Assembly (NCBI GenBank): GCA_944320195.1
Contig: CALUGP010000011.1
Coordinates: forward strand, 1-64,000
Source: an uncultured Prevotella sp.
Lineage (GTDB): Bacteria; Bacteroidota; Bacteroidia; Bacteroidales; Bacteroidaceae
DNA: 64,000 bases
Direction: 5' to 3'
How positions within the stretch are numbered: the first letter of the stretch is position 1; every line of letters begins with the position of its first letter. The translations under genes were made by a program, and so were the position numbers. The notes under the pieces are model-generated. The model saw only the letters and a list, made by a program, of their open reading frames with translations. It was not told the DNA's origin and did not search any database. This document shows, piece by piece, positions 23,873 through 34,768 of this stretch.

Positions 23873-25033
23873 TCAAGCCGCCCTCAAGGCGGTTGCCCCG
23901 CGCCTCTTCTTGCGCAGTCTGCGCAGCCACAGCCAGTAGCCGGTCAAAGGCAGGCTTGCGCCGAAAAGTGAGGCAATAAACCAGAGCACGCGCGTAAGCA
24001 GACCGCCGAACGTGCCCGTGTGTACGGAGTAAATCCATCCGCGCAGCTTGCCTGAAGGCGCCGAGTCGGCATATTTTACCGCCGAAGTGATGTGTCCCGT
24101 ATGCCTGTCGAACGTATAGCGGTCGGCCGCACGGCTGTTGCCAAACTTCGAGAACGTCACAGAGGCGGTACCGTTTCCGACGGTTATCGACGCTGAATGG
24201 GGGTTGTCCGCACGCAGCCTGTCATATACCTTCTGCCAGACAGCAGGCTCTGCTGCCGCCGCGCGGCGCCCGCCAGACCTGCCATTATGCTCCTTGCCGC
24301 CGCCGTTCTTTCCGTCATCAGCCCCATGAGCGCCGCCCTTGGCCGTCATCTCGACACCGAACACGGCATAAAATGCCGAGCGGTACCACGGGAACGACCA
24401 AGTAAGACCGGTCAGCGCCATGGCCAACAACAGCAGCAGGGCATACATGCCGCCTGCCACATGAAGGCTGCGCCACAGGTGGAAACGGCCCTTGCGCACG
24501 CTGATTTTCAAACTGTTGCGCAACGCGCGGCGCGTCTTGGGCCACCATACGATCACGCCCGACACCAGCGCAACGACAAACATGATGGTCGACACGCCAA
24601 CGATTATCTTGCCCCATGCCGGCCGTCCTTCGGGCCGCCCGGTGTCGAGCAGCCAGCGGTGAAGCCTGAACATGGTGGCGAAAAACGCCGGACGCTCCTG
24701 CCGCCCCTTCACTTCGCCGGTGTACTGGTCGACATAAACGGCGGCACGCTTGGGCTTGGAGAGGTTAACTTTATAAGCTTCCGTAGGGTCGCTGCCGACA
24801 GTAACTCCCGTGACGCGCACCCCCTCGGGCTGCATTCGCGCAACTTTCGCCGCAACGACGTCAACGGGCAGAGGGTCGCCGGCGGCCTTTTCCACCTTAT
24901 ATATATCCTCGCCGAACAACCGTGTCAGTTCCTTCTCGAACACAAGCATGGCGCCCGAGAAGCATATAAGGGTAATGACTATGCCGAACGGAACCGACAA
25001 CCACAAGTGGATTTTCCTGAAAAAACGTTTCAT
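23873..25033 (-). CDS. PepSY-associated membrane protein, XusC-like
   Basis: A 386-residue inner-membrane protein with about four membrane helices (near residues 12-33, 145-170, 200-225, 350-372). PepSY-type regions contain FFRKIHLWLSVPFGIVITLICFSG, VDQYTGEVKG, FRLHRWLLD and RSLHVAGGMYALLL. A Gly/His-rich low-complexity stretch (about 235-270) lies on the periplasmic side. PepSY-TM proteins are thought to reduce or release iron from siderophores. The position after a DUF4374 gene and a TonB-dependent receptor matches xusC of the XusABC xenosiderophore system of Bacteroides thetaiotaomicron. The function is inferred by family and order. Confidence 0.85.
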   Translation of the reverse strand: MKRFFRKIHLWLSVPFGIVITLICFSGAMLVFEKELTRLFGEDIYKVEKAAGDPLPVDVVAAKVARMQPEGVRVTGVTVGSDPTEAYKVNLSKPKRAAVYVDQYTGEVKGRQERPAFFATMFRLHRWLLDTGRPEGRPAWGKIIVGVSTIMFVVALVSGVIVWWPKTRRALRNSLKISVRKGRFHLWRSLHVAGGMYALLLLLAMALTGLTWSFPWYRSAFYAVFGVEMTAKGGAHGADDGKNGGGKEHNGRSGGRRAAAAEPAVWQKVYDRLRADNPHSASITVGNGTASVTFSKFGNSRAADRYTFDRHTGHITSAVKYADSAPSGKLRGWIYSVHTGTFGGLLTRVLWFIASLFGASLPLTGYWLWLRRLRKKRRGATALRAA

Positions 25034-25055
25034 CTTTTATTCAGTCGACAAGTAA

Positions 25056-25169
25056 ACGAGTGACAAGCAGACAAGGATATTTGTTAAGTTGACAGGTTGA
25101 GTATTCTTGTCAACTCATCTGTTTGTCACTCTTTCGCTAAACAAATCTCCTCGTCTGCTTGTCACTCGT
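25056..25169. repeat. simple-word hairpin (GACAAGCAGACAAG type) inside the xus-like operon
   Basis: A 30-bp arm (25056-25085) made of CGAGTGACAAGCAGACAAGG words pairs with 25140-25169, with few mismatches. It fills the gap between the DUF4374 and PepSY genes and could attenuate or stabilise the transcript. Confidence 0.75.
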
Positions 25170-25185
25170 CTGCTTGTTTGCTTAA

Positions 25186-26643
<1,458 letters not shown>

Positions 26644-26722
26644 TTATAATAATAGGACAAATAAACCTGGTTGGCCCGATATAAATAAGGTATTTAATTC
26701 TTGACTCTTAATTATTCACTCT

Positions 26723-28873
26723 TCACTTACCAAGGTTTACCCTCACTTTAGCGTAGAACGCGCGCCCGGCTTTCTGCAGGCTGAAGTTGTCATAGAGGTT
26801 TTCGTCAGTGAAGTTGCGGCACTCTACCGAGAAGTTATACCGCCCGTTGTCAAGGCTGTAGGTAAGAGTCAGGTTGTGTGAGAACTGCGTAGGCACCATA
26901 TAGTCCGACAAGTTGGAGGCCTGCACGCCCTCCGAGTAATAGCAGAAGCTGTGCAGATACTGGTTGTCGTACGTCAACGTAAGCATGTTGTCGTCTCCTC
27001 CGAGGCCGTGCCAGTAGAAGTTTACGTCGCTGTCGGCAAACTGGTAAGGCACGTTGGGCATGCGCGAACCGTACACGGGGTTCTCAACCGACGTGCTACC
27101 GACCATGATACGCTCGTTGTCCTTTACGTCCATCTGCGTGAAGTTGCCGCCTATGCTGAGCCAACGGCCGAAGTTATAGCGCAAGGAAAAGTTGTATCCG
27201 GTGGTCTTCACCTTGCCGTAGTTCTCGTAGAAGGCGCCCTCACGGTTGCCGCTTAGCTCTCCGATGGAGCGCTGGATGTAGTCCTTCGTGTCGCGGTATA
27301 TGAAACCGGCCTCGGCGTAAAACGAATGGCGGCCGAGCGTCTTCTGGTAACTCAGGTTGACATTGACGTTGTGGCTCTGCTCCGGACGCAGCATTACGCT
27401 GCCCGACTCGAGGTCTTCGTCGCCGAACATTTCCTCTATCGTGGGCAGGCGGAACGCCTTCTCGTAAGACAGCTTGGCCTGCAGACCGGGCAGGATGAAG
27501 TACGTTCCGGCGGCGCCAAAGCCCCATGAGTCGAGCGAACGTGAGCGGCGCACGAAGTCGGACGAGTTCTCGTCCGTGGCGACAGGGCCGGCAACGTACA
27601 GGCTGTAGTACTTTCCGAATACTGAAACGTTCCACTTTTCCGACGGCATCAGGCGGTAAGAAAGGCCTGCTATGTTCTTGCGGGTCTCCTTGCCGATAGG
27701 TTCCGTGGTCTCGGTATCATATAATAAAGAGGTGTTCTCACGGCTGAAAGCGTTGAAAACATTATTGAACGTCAGCGTATGTCCGTGCGCTATGCGGTAG
27801 TTAAGGGTAACGGTGGCGTTCCAGTTGTCGTTGTCCGAGCGCATGAACTGGTACGACTGCTCTCCCGGGTCGCTCTTCTTCTGGCGCTCGCCACGCCAGT
27901 TATAACGGTAGGTGGCGGTGTCGACGTTGGTCGTAGAGTTGCGGTTGTAGTTGGCGGTGGCGACAACGCTCAGGCCCTTGATGAAGAGATTGCGCTTTGA
28001 ATATTCAAGAGACGGCATGAGCGAGTGGCCGTAACGGTGCTTCTGACCGAACACAGTCTTCTGCCTTACGCCGGTCTGTATGTCCTTATACATGTGCGAC
28101 CAGGTGAATCCGAGCAACAGGCGGTCGGCCCATGGCTTGTCCACGAAGCCCACCTTGGCTACGACAGCCTCGTTATGGTAGGTGTCGTTAAAGCGTTTTA
28201 CGCGGTGAAGCTCCTTGGTATTAAGGCTGTTCGTGGCGAAGTCGAACACCGGGGCGTCAACGTAGTAATCGTTGTCGGAGTAATTCTGGAAGGCGTTTAT
28301 CTCGTAGGTAAAGCCGCTACTGAAGGTCTGACCGAAGTTGACGTGCGACTTGTGCGTATTGAACGAGCCGTAGGAATACGCCGCATCGACGAACCACCGG
28401 CGGCGTTTCTTGTTGGTGACGATGTTGATTACGCCGCCTATCGCGTCAGTGCCGAAGCCCACGGGGACCACGCCTTTATACACCTCTATGCGGTCGGCGA
28501 AGTTCACCGGGATGTTGTTCAGCCCGAACGACGAGCCCACTCCCTCCTGCGGCACGCCGTCGATGAACACCTTTACGTGCTTGCCGCTGAAGCCGTCGAG
28601 CATGAGATTCATGTCAGAGCCCACCCCACCGCTCTCGCGGAGCTTCAGTCCGGGAGCCTTGGCAAGAGCCTCACTTAGCGTCTTCGTGGTGTTGAGCATG
28701 CCTTTAGTGTCAACGGCCACGGCGTTGTATGCAGAGTTCTTCACGCGGCTCACGCCGGCCGACACCACCGTGACCTCGGCAAGATGTATCGTGTCTTGCT
28801 GCGCCCATAAGGGCACGGCGGCGGCCAACAGCGTTGCCGTCAGCGTTGCTTTCAATCTTTTTACCTTAAACAT
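26723..28873 (-). CDS. TonB-dependent outer-membrane receptor, XusA-like
   Basis: A 716-residue receptor. The signal peptide (MFKVKRLKATLTATLLAAAV) ends near LWAQQ. The plug domain (about 25-160) contains VTVVSAG, LSEALAKAPGLKLRESGG, VKVFIDGVPQEG and IEVYKGVVPVGFGTDAIGGVINIVT. The 22-strand barrel follows to a C-terminal strand AFYAKVRVNLGK. No carboxypeptidase-like N-terminal domain is present. With the DUF4374 and PepSY genes it matches XusA, the receptor for xenosiderophore iron. The ATG at 28873 is used because the signal peptide starts there. A consensus promoter precedes it. Confidence 0.92.
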   Translation of the reverse strand: MFKVKRLKATLTATLLAAAVPLWAQQDTIHLAEVTVVSAGVSRVKNSAYNAVAVDTKGMLNTTKTLSEALAKAPGLKLRESGGVGSDMNLMLDGFSGKHVKVFIDGVPQEGVGSSFGLNNIPVNFADRIEVYKGVVPVGFGTDAIGGVINIVTNKKRRRWFVDAAYSYGSFNTHKSHVNFGQTFSSGFTYEINAFQNYSDNDYYVDAPVFDFATNSLNTKELHRVKRFNDTYHNEAVVAKVGFVDKPWADRLLLGFTWSHMYKDIQTGVRQKTVFGQKHRYGHSLMPSLEYSKRNLFIKGLSVVATANYNRNSTTNVDTATYRYNWRGERQKKSDPGEQSYQFMRSDNDNWNATVTLNYRIAHGHTLTFNNVFNAFSRENTSLLYDTETTEPIGKETRKNIAGLSYRLMPSEKWNVSVFGKYYSLYVAGPVATDENSSDFVRRSRSLDSWGFGAAGTYFILPGLQAKLSYEKAFRLPTIEEMFGDEDLESGSVMLRPEQSHNVNVNLSYQKTLGRHSFYAEAGFIYRDTKDYIQRSIGELSGNREGAFYENYGKVKTTGYNFSLRYNFGRWLSIGGNFTQMDVKDNERIMVGSTSVENPVYGSRMPNVPYQFADSDVNFYWHGLGGDDNMLTLTYDNQYLHSFCYYSEGVQASNLSDYMVPTQFSHNLTLTYSLDNGRYNFSVECRNFTDENLYDNFSLQKAGRAFYAKVRVNLGK

Positions 28874-28906
28874 GATGCTTGTTGAATAGTCTTTTGTTTT
28901 GCGCTG

Positions 28907-28936
28907 CAAAGATAGCGACACGGCGAAAATGCTGCA
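28907..28936 (-). promoter_or_regulatory. promoter of the xusABC-like operon
   Basis: Minus-strand TATCTTTG (28907-28914) lies 19 bases after TTG (28934-28936) and 33 bases before the receptor start codon. Confidence 0.7.
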
Positions 28937-28973
28937 ATCGCAAAAAGTAGGTATTTTGCACGCCGTGCGATTG

Positions 28974-29187
28974 GGTTCATCCGCAGTTTAGGTGTATAAT
29001 GTATAGGTGTCAATCCCGTCCCCGAAGGGGGCGAACTGCAGGGTGGCATTCGCCCTCTTCGAGGACGATATTATTGCCCGCATACCTACCGCAAGTTCCG
29101 CTTCGCTACACATGCGGTTAAGCATAGTTGGACCTCTTCGAGGCCCTATTGCCACGAATGACAATACACTTAAACTGCGGATGAACA
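28974..29187. mobile_element. MITE-like element B, inverted copy of element A
   Basis: The ends are GGTTCATCCGCAGTTTAGGT and its near-complement at 29164-29187. The internal sequence matches element A (23511-23851) in inverted orientation but lacks the nested segment. No target duplication is obvious. It abuts array copy 6. Confidence 0.85.
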
Positions 29188-29195
29188 CGAAAGGT

Positions 29196-29473
29196 GGTTC
29201 ATCCGCAAACCTTTTGGATTAAATATAAGTTCTATTAATAACAACATCCAACCTTAATCCAGGCGGTCAGTAACTGTCATTCCGCGCTCCGACGCGGAAT
29301 CCAGAGAACATCCTATACATCAAACAGTATATGCAGTATTTACTGGATTCCGCGTCGGAGCGCGGAATGACAGTTACCGACTGCCTGGATTATGGCAGGA
29401 TGTATTTGTAAATGAAATAATGTGTCACATTTAATAGAGCCATATGTCCATCCAAAAGGTTTGCGGATGAATC
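29196..29473. mobile_element. composite palindromic element D inside array copy 6
   Basis: The outer ends, TTCATCCGCAAACCTTTTGG (from 29198) and its complement (to 29471), share GGTTCATCCGCA with MITEs A and B. Inner 50-bp arms (29255-29304, 29343-29392; two mismatches) carry CATTCCGCGCTCCGACGCGG. The direct repeat CGAAAGGTGG (29188-29197, 29474-29483) flanks the element and belongs to the interrupted array. Confidence 0.85.
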
Positions 29474-29588
29474 CGAAAGGTGGCCTTTCGCATTGCAAAA
29501 GGCCGCAAAACGCACGCCAAAAGGCCGTCTTTCGCAAGCTAAAAGACGGCCTTTCGCAAAGGCGCTGATTATCAGCCGGTTACGAAAC
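29474..29588. repeat. palindromic AAAGGCCGTCTTTT array, copy 6
   Basis: CGAAAGGTGGCCTTTCG, GCAAAAGGCCGCAAAAC, AAAAGGCCGTCTTTCGC and TAAAAGACGGCCTTTCGC, then the flank GCTGATTATCAGCCGGTTAC. The first bases also occur at 29188-29197 because element D split the array. Confidence 0.88.
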
Positions 29589-29698
29589 GGGGACAAACGC
29601 CGCCGCAAAAGGCGTGCGGACGGCACGCAAGGACGGCCCCCGCGGCATGAAAAAGGCGTGCGGACACAACGCCCGCACGCCTTAGATAAACAAGAAAG

Positions 29699-29770
29699 TG
29701 GTCTCACCGAGAATCGAACTCGGATCTAATCTTTAGGAGAGACTTGTTCTATCCATTGAACTATGAGACC
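29699..29770 (-). tRNA. tRNA-Arg (CCT)
   Basis: On the minus strand: acceptor GGTCTCA/TGAGACC, D arm GTTC/GAAC, anticodon stem AGTCT/AGATT around CTCCTAA (anticodon CCT, codon AGG), T arm CCGAG/CTCGG with TTCGATT. CCA is not encoded. Confidence 0.96.
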
Positions 29771-29781
29771 CAATCCGCGTG

Positions 29782-29789
29782 CAAAGGTA
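29782..29789 (-). promoter_or_regulatory. -7 box of the tRNA-Arg promoter
   Basis: Minus-strand TACCTTTG matches TAnnTTTG and lies 11 bases before the tRNA. Confidence 0.6.
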
Positions 29790-29877
29790 ATCGGTTTAAG
29801 CCGTAAAACCAAATAATTTGCTAAAAAACATGTAAACGATTAAACTTTTCGGCATTGTTTCAATCAGAATAAGTGTT

Positions 29878-32367
29878 ATGAAGAAACTTATTATTTTTTG
29901 CCTGCTCATGCTTGCCGCCGCCGTCTGCCACGCGCAGGGCAGCGCCAAGGGAAAGATTGTAGACTCGGCAACCGGAGAGCCGCTGTCGTTCGTAAACGTG
30001 TCAGTATATGACAGCGCAACGCAAAAATTCATAAAAGGAGCCATGTCTGACGACAAGGGGCAGTTCAACATCGGCGGACTGCCATACGGCAACTACACCG
30101 TCAAGATGTCGTACATTGGCTACACCGACGTGGCCCGCAACTTCACCGTGGGCGAAGAGCACAAGCACGAGAACATGAACCTTGTGCACATGACGGAGAA
30201 CAGCCAGACACTGGAGGAGGTGACCGTGACCGCCCAACGCCCCGGCATGAGGCTCGAAGTGGACCGCAAGTCGTTTGACGTGTCGCAGGACATAAACAAC
30301 GCCGGCATGGCCGCAACCGACGTGCTTGAGAACATCCCGTCAGTCGAGGTGGACACCGACGGCAACATATCGCTGCGCGGAAACACCAGCGTGGAAGTGT
30401 GGATAAACGGAAAGGCCAGCGGACTGACCAGCGACAACCGCGCCGAGATACTGCAACAGATACCATCCGAGAGCATCGACCGCATCGAGGTGATAGACAA
30501 CCCGTCGGCCAAGTTCAGCGCCGAGGGCAGCGCGGGCATCATCAACATCGTACTCAAGAAGAACCGCACGGCCGGATACTACGGCTCGGCGCAGGCCGGA
30601 GGCAGCACCACCGGCAACGCCAACGTAAGCGGAAACCTGAACTTCAACATAGGCCGCTGGGAGGGATACGCCAACATAGGCTACCGCCACCGCGCCAACG
30701 AGGGAGGCTCATACAGCTACCAGGAATACCTCAACACCAACCAGTACCAGACATACACCACCGACAACGACCGCATGGGCAACAACCTCTTCGCCCGCGC
30801 CGGCGTAACCTACAACGCCACGGACAAAGACGCCTTCTCGCTAAACGGCATGACGATGATAGGAAGCCACAAGAACGGCGGCGTAACGCCCTACCATTAC
30901 GGCACGATAGGCGCCCCAGAAGACTCATACATCATGCTGCGCAACTCGTCGGGACACAACGACATGCGCATGCTCTACGGCGAATTCAACTACCGCCACA
31001 ACTTCACCGACAAGCACTACCTGGACTTCACCGTGGATTACCACAACTGGCGCATGGACCAGGAGAACATCTACCAGGACAGCACGACGTACTTCGACCA
31101 GCCGCGGCCCACCGAATACGACTACCAGTACCGCCCGATGTACTCGCGCAACCACTCATGGGAGATGAAACTCGACTACGAGAACCCCATAGCCGAGAAC
31201 TGGCTGCTGCAAGCCGGATACCAAGGCAACTTCGACCGCGACAACTCCCCGCAGGAAAGCTACATCGACGAGACGTCATGGAACGGCGCGAACATGACGG
31301 AAGACAAGGACTATTACAACCGCTTCATGTACAACCAGGACCTGCACGCGCTGTACGCCACGGTCACCACAAAGTTCGGCAAGCTCGGCGTAATGGCCGG
31401 ACTGCGCGGCGAATACTGGCGTGTGAACACATCAAGCTACAGCTACGAACAGGAACATGACCCCTCGAAGCGCGACAAGCCGTTCAAAAAAGACTTCTTC
31501 CAGCTCTTCCCAAGCGTGTTCCTTTCTTACCAGATAGACGACAGCCAGCAGCTCCAGCTCAACTATACGCGACGCCTGCGCCGTCCGCGCGGACACCAGC
31601 TGAACAGCTTCCGCAACACACGCGACGCGTCGATGATATCGTTCGGCAACCCCAGGCTTACCCCTGAGTACAGCAACTCGTTCTCACTGAACTACCTGAA
31701 GACATGGAGCGCCAACTCCGTCCTGGTCAGCGCATACTACCGCCCCACCGACGACGTAATACAACGCATCAACTACCAGAGCAGCACCGACAACCAGATG
31801 TACTCCACATACATGAACGTGTCGAGCAGCGTAAGCACCGGACTGGAGCTTGTAATGAAAAACCAGCTGTTCAAGATACTCAACCTCACCACCACGGCCA
31901 ACGCCTACTACTACAAGCTCAACGGCTTCAGATACGACATTGACGGACAAACCATAACCGGGGAGAGCGACAACAACTTCACATGGAACGCCAGAATGCA
32001 GGCATCACTCATGCTGCCTTACGACATATCCGTGCAGCTGACGGGACGCTACCGCTCACGACAGGTAATCACGCAGGGATACCGCAAGGCCAACTTCAGC
32101 ATGAACTTCGGCATACGCAAGACGTTCCTCAACCGCAAACTCACGCTCGCCCTGAACTGCCGCGACATCCTGAACTCGCGCAAGTTCGAGAACTTCACAA
32201 GCTCGGAAACGTTCACACGCCACCAGAAAAACTGGGGAAGCGGACGCACGCTCAACATGACCCTGACCTACAGCTTCGGCAACATGAAGGCCAAGCAGCC
32301 CAAGAAGAAGGTGAACAACAGCGCCAACATGGGCGGCGATGACGGCGGAATGGACGGAATGGAATAA
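29878..32367 (+). CDS. outer-membrane beta-barrel protein, TonB-receptor-like (OMP_b-brl_3 type)
   Basis: An 829-residue protein. The signal peptide (MKKLIIFCLLMLAAAVCHAQ) is followed by a carboxypeptidase-regulatory-like domain (about 22-105: GKIVDSATGEPLSFVNVSV, GQFNIGGLPYGNYTVKMSYIGY). A plug domain (about 108-225) contains LEEVTVTAQRPG, DVLENIPSVEVDTDGNISLRG, VEVWINGK, IDRIEVIDNPSAKFSAEGSAGIINIVLKKN. The barrel (about 240-800) is Tyr/Asn-rich. The ligand is unknown. The final strand LNMTLTYSFG is followed by a 29-residue Lys-then-Gly/Asp/Met-rich tail (ending DDGGMDGME) instead of a terminal aromatic residue. It is a single gene, convergent with metG. Confidence 0.9.
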   Translation: MKKLIIFCLLMLAAAVCHAQGSAKGKIVDSATGEPLSFVNVSVYDSATQKFIKGAMSDDKGQFNIGGLPYGNYTVKMSYIGYTDVARNFTVGEEHKHENMNLVHMTENSQTLEEVTVTAQRPGMRLEVDRKSFDVSQDINNAGMAATDVLENIPSVEVDTDGNISLRGNTSVEVWINGKASGLTSDNRAEILQQIPSESIDRIEVIDNPSAKFSAEGSAGIINIVLKKNRTAGYYGSAQAGGSTTGNANVSGNLNFNIGRWEGYANIGYRHRANEGGSYSYQEYLNTNQYQTYTTDNDRMGNNLFARAGVTYNATDKDAFSLNGMTMIGSHKNGGVTPYHYGTIGAPEDSYIMLRNSSGHNDMRMLYGEFNYRHNFTDKHYLDFTVDYHNWRMDQENIYQDSTTYFDQPRPTEYDYQYRPMYSRNHSWEMKLDYENPIAENWLLQAGYQGNFDRDNSPQESYIDETSWNGANMTEDKDYYNRFMYNQDLHALYATVTTKFGKLGVMAGLRGEYWRVNTSSYSYEQEHDPSKRDKPFKKDFFQLFPSVFLSYQIDDSQQLQLNYTRRLRRPRGHQLNSFRNTRDASMISFGNPRLTPEYSNSFSLNYLKTWSANSVLVSAYYRPTDDVIQRINYQSSTDNQMYSTYMNVSSSVSTGLELVMKNQLFKILNLTTTANAYYYKLNGFRYDIDGQTITGESDNNFTWNARMQASLMLPYDISVQLTGRYRSRQVITQGYRKANFSMNFGIRKTFLNRKLTLALNCRDILNSRKFENFTSSETFTRHQKNWGSGRTLNMTLTYSFGNMKAKQPKKKVNNSANMGGDDGGMDGME

Positions 32368-32378
32368 AAAAACAGGAG

Positions 32379-32496
32379 TAAAGTAGTAATGAGAAGAGGA
32401 GTAAAGAAGTAAGTAGATTTGCTATGCTGGCATAAACAAGACAGCCGCAAAGGCAAATCTACTTACTTCTTTACTCCTCCTCTCCTTACTACTTTA
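32379..32496. terminator. 44-bp simple-word hairpin between convergent genes
   Basis: Arms 32379-32422 and 32453-32496 (42 of 44 paired) consist of AAGTAGTAA/GGAGTAAAGAAG words. The hairpin lies between the convergent barrel-protein and metG genes and probably stops transcription from both. Confidence 0.75.
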
Positions 32497-32505
32497 TAAA
32501 GATTT

Positions 32506-34554
32506 TCAGCACACCTGGCTACCAGGCTTCACGTCGGCGGAGGTTGTTATGACGCTGAGTTGTCCGTCAAAATCCTCTGCCGAGAGTATCATGCCCTGGC
32601 TCTCGATGCCTTTCAGGGTGCGCGGAGCAAGGTTCGCAACGAAACATACGCGCTTGCCTACAAGATCCTCTGGCTTGTAGTACTTGGCGATACCGCTCAC
32701 GATGGTGCGGTCCTGGCCGCTGCCGTCGTCGATGGTGAACTTCAACAACTTGTCTGCCTTCTTCACTTTCTCACATGCTTTGATGAGACCTACGCGCACG
32801 TCAATCTTCTCGAAGTCCTCGAAAGCTATCGTCGGCTTTATCTCTTTAGCCTTGTATTCGGCCGCGGCGTTGGCTTTCTTGGTGGCTTCCAGCTTGTCGA
32901 GCTGATACAGGATTACGTCATCCTCAATCTTTTCGAAAAGCAGTTCGGGCGCAGCCAGCCGGTGTCCGGGCTGCAAGAGGTCTACGGAGCCTAACTGGTT
33001 CCAGTCGAACGAGTCGATGTTCAACATTTTCCTGAGACGCGCGCTGCTGAAAGGCAGGAACGGTTCGAAGGCTATCGCCAGGTTGGCAACAAGCTGAAGC
33101 GAGATGTTTAGGATGGTTTCAACGCGCTTCATGTCGGTCTTGGCCACCTTCCACGGCTCACAGTCAGCAATGTACTTGTTGCCGATACGGGCAAGGTTCA
33201 TGGCCTCTTTCAGCGCGTCGCGGAACTTGAAGTTGTCCAACAGGCGCTCAACGTCGGCCTTCACGCCGTGGAACTCGTCAATGGTCTGGCGGTCGATGTC
33301 CTGCAGTTCGCCGCAAGCGGGCACCACTCCGTCCCAGTATTTCTTGGTAAGCTGCAGCGCGCGGTTTACGAAGTTGCCGTAAATGCCCACCAGCTCGCTG
33401 TTGTTTCGCTCCTGAAAATCTTTCCAGGTGAAGTTGTTGTCCTTGGTCTCGGGAGCGTTGGCCGTGAGCACGTAGCGCAACACGTCCTGCTTGCCGGGCA
33501 GCTCTTCAAGATACTCGTGCAGCCACACGGCCCAGTTGCGCGAGGTCGAAATCTTGTCGTTCTCGAGGTTGAGGAACTCGTTTGCGGGCACGTTGTCAGG
33601 CAGGATGTAGCCTCCGTGAGCCTTCAGCATGGCGGGGAAGATGATGCAATGGAACACGATATTATCCTTGCCGATGAAGTGTACGAGGCGTGTGTCGGGA
33701 TCCTTCCACCATGTCTCCCAATCCTCTGGCATAAGCTCCTGAGTGTTTGAGATGTATCCTATGGGCGCGTCGAACCACACATAGAGCACCTTTCCCTCAG
33801 CACCTTCCACTGGAACGGGTATTCCCCAGTCGAGGTCGCGCGTCATCGCGCGGGGCTGGAGGTCAAGGTCGAGCCACGACTTGCACTGTCCGTACACGTT
33901 CGGGCGCCACTCCTTGTGGCCTTCAAGTATCCATTCTTTCAGCCAATCCTGGTACTCATTGAGCGGCAGATACCAGTTCTTGGTTTCCTTCAACACCGGT
34001 TTCGAGCCGCTGATGGCGCTTACGGGGTTGATAAGTTCGGTCGGGTCGAGGTCGCTTCCGCACTTCTCGCACTGGTCGCCGTACGCCTTCGGGTTGTGGC
34101 AGTGGGGGCATTCGCCCGTGATGTAGCGGTCGGCAAGGAACTGCTTTGCCTCCTCGTCGTAATACTGCATCGACGTTTTCTCCACCAGCTTGCCCTCGTC
34201 GTAGAGCTTCTTAAAGAACTCCGAGGCCACGCGCGAATGTGTCTCAGACGTGGTGCGGCTGTAAATGTCGAACGAGATGCCGAAGTCGGCAAAGCTGTTC
34301 TTTATCATCGCGTGGTAGCGGTCTACCACCTGCTGGGGCGTTATGCCCTCCTTCTTGGCGCGGATGGTGATGGGCACGCCGTGCTCGTCGCTTCCGCAGA
34401 TGAACTTAACGTCTTGTCCTTTCAGTCTAAGGTAGCGCACGTAGATGTCCGCCGGCACGTACACCCCGGCCAGGTGGCCTATGTGCACTCCGCCGTTGGC
34501 GTAAGGCAGGGCGGCGGTGACGGTGGTGCGCTTATAATTCTTCTTCTCTTCCAT
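32506..34554 (-). CDS. metG: methionyl-tRNA synthetase with C-terminal tRNA-binding domain
   Basis: A 682-residue class I synthetase. It has HIGH motif [10 protein letters not shown] (residues 23-26), zinc knuckle [18 protein letters not shown], and a KMSKS equivalent KISTS in [13 protein letters not shown] (about residue 333). An anticodon-binding helical domain is followed by a C-terminal EMAPII/Trbp111-like dimerisation and tRNA-binding domain (about 575-682: [48 protein letters not shown]). The ATG at 34554 starts the family N-terminus; an upstream ATG at 34605 adds unrelated residues. Confidence 0.97.
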   Translation of the reverse strand: MEEKKNYKRTTVTAALPYANGGVHIGHLAGVYVPADIYVRYLRLKGQDVKFICGSDEHGVPITIRAKKEGITPQQVVDRYHAMIKNSFADFGISFDIYSRTTSETHSRVASEFFKKLYDEGKLVEKTSMQYYDEEAKQFLADRYITGECPHCHNPKAYGDQCEKCGSDLDPTELINPVSAISGSKPVLKETKNWYLPLNEYQDWLKEWILEGHKEWRPNVYGQCKSWLDLDLQPRAMTRDLDWGIPVPVEGAEGKVLYVWFDAPIGYISNTQELMPEDWETWWKDPDTRLVHFIGKDNIVFHCIIFPAMLKAHGGYILPDNVPANEFLNLENDKISTSRNWAVWLHEYLEELPGKQDVLRYVLTANAPETKDNNFTWKDFQERNNSELVGIYGNFVNRALQLTKKYWDGVVPACGELQDIDRQTIDEFHGVKADVERLLDNFKFRDALKEAMNLARIGNKYIADCEPWKVAKTDMKRVETILNISLQLVANLAIAFEPFLPFSSARLRKMLNIDSFDWNQLGSVDLLQPGHRLAAPELLFEKIEDDVILYQLDKLEATKKANAAAEYKAKEIKPTIAFEDFEKIDVRVGLIKACEKVKKADKLLKFTIDDGSGQDRTIVSGIAKYYKPEDLVGKRVCFVANLAPRTLKGIESQGMILSAEDFDGQLSVITTSADVKPGSQVC

Positions 34555-34602
34555 AATCGGTTTTAATGAGACTAATGGGCCGCATGGGCCTGATATTCGG
34601 TG

Positions 34603-34610
34603 CAAAATTA
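34603..34610 (-). promoter_or_regulatory. -7 box of the metG promoter
   Basis: Minus-strand TAATTTTG lies 48 bases before the metG start. No -33 element at normal spacing. Confidence 0.5.
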
Positions 34611-34679
34611 CTGAAAAAAATCGGATTTATAGCTACACAAACATTATTTTTGCGTTTGCCGGAGCTTGACGGAAGATAT

Positions 34680-34726
34680 CAAAAAAAGCGTAACCTATGG
34701 AGTGGGCTTGCATCCATAAGCTACGC
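34680..34726 (-). terminator. rho-independent terminator of the WYL/GIY-YIG cluster
   Basis: On the minus strand, GCGTA and TATGGA segments pair with TCCATA and TACGC (34688-34726), followed directly by a run of seven T. Confidence 0.75.
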
Positions 34727-34768
34727 CTATAACGAAAAAGCGGCCTGGCAGGCTGACTGACGGCCTCA

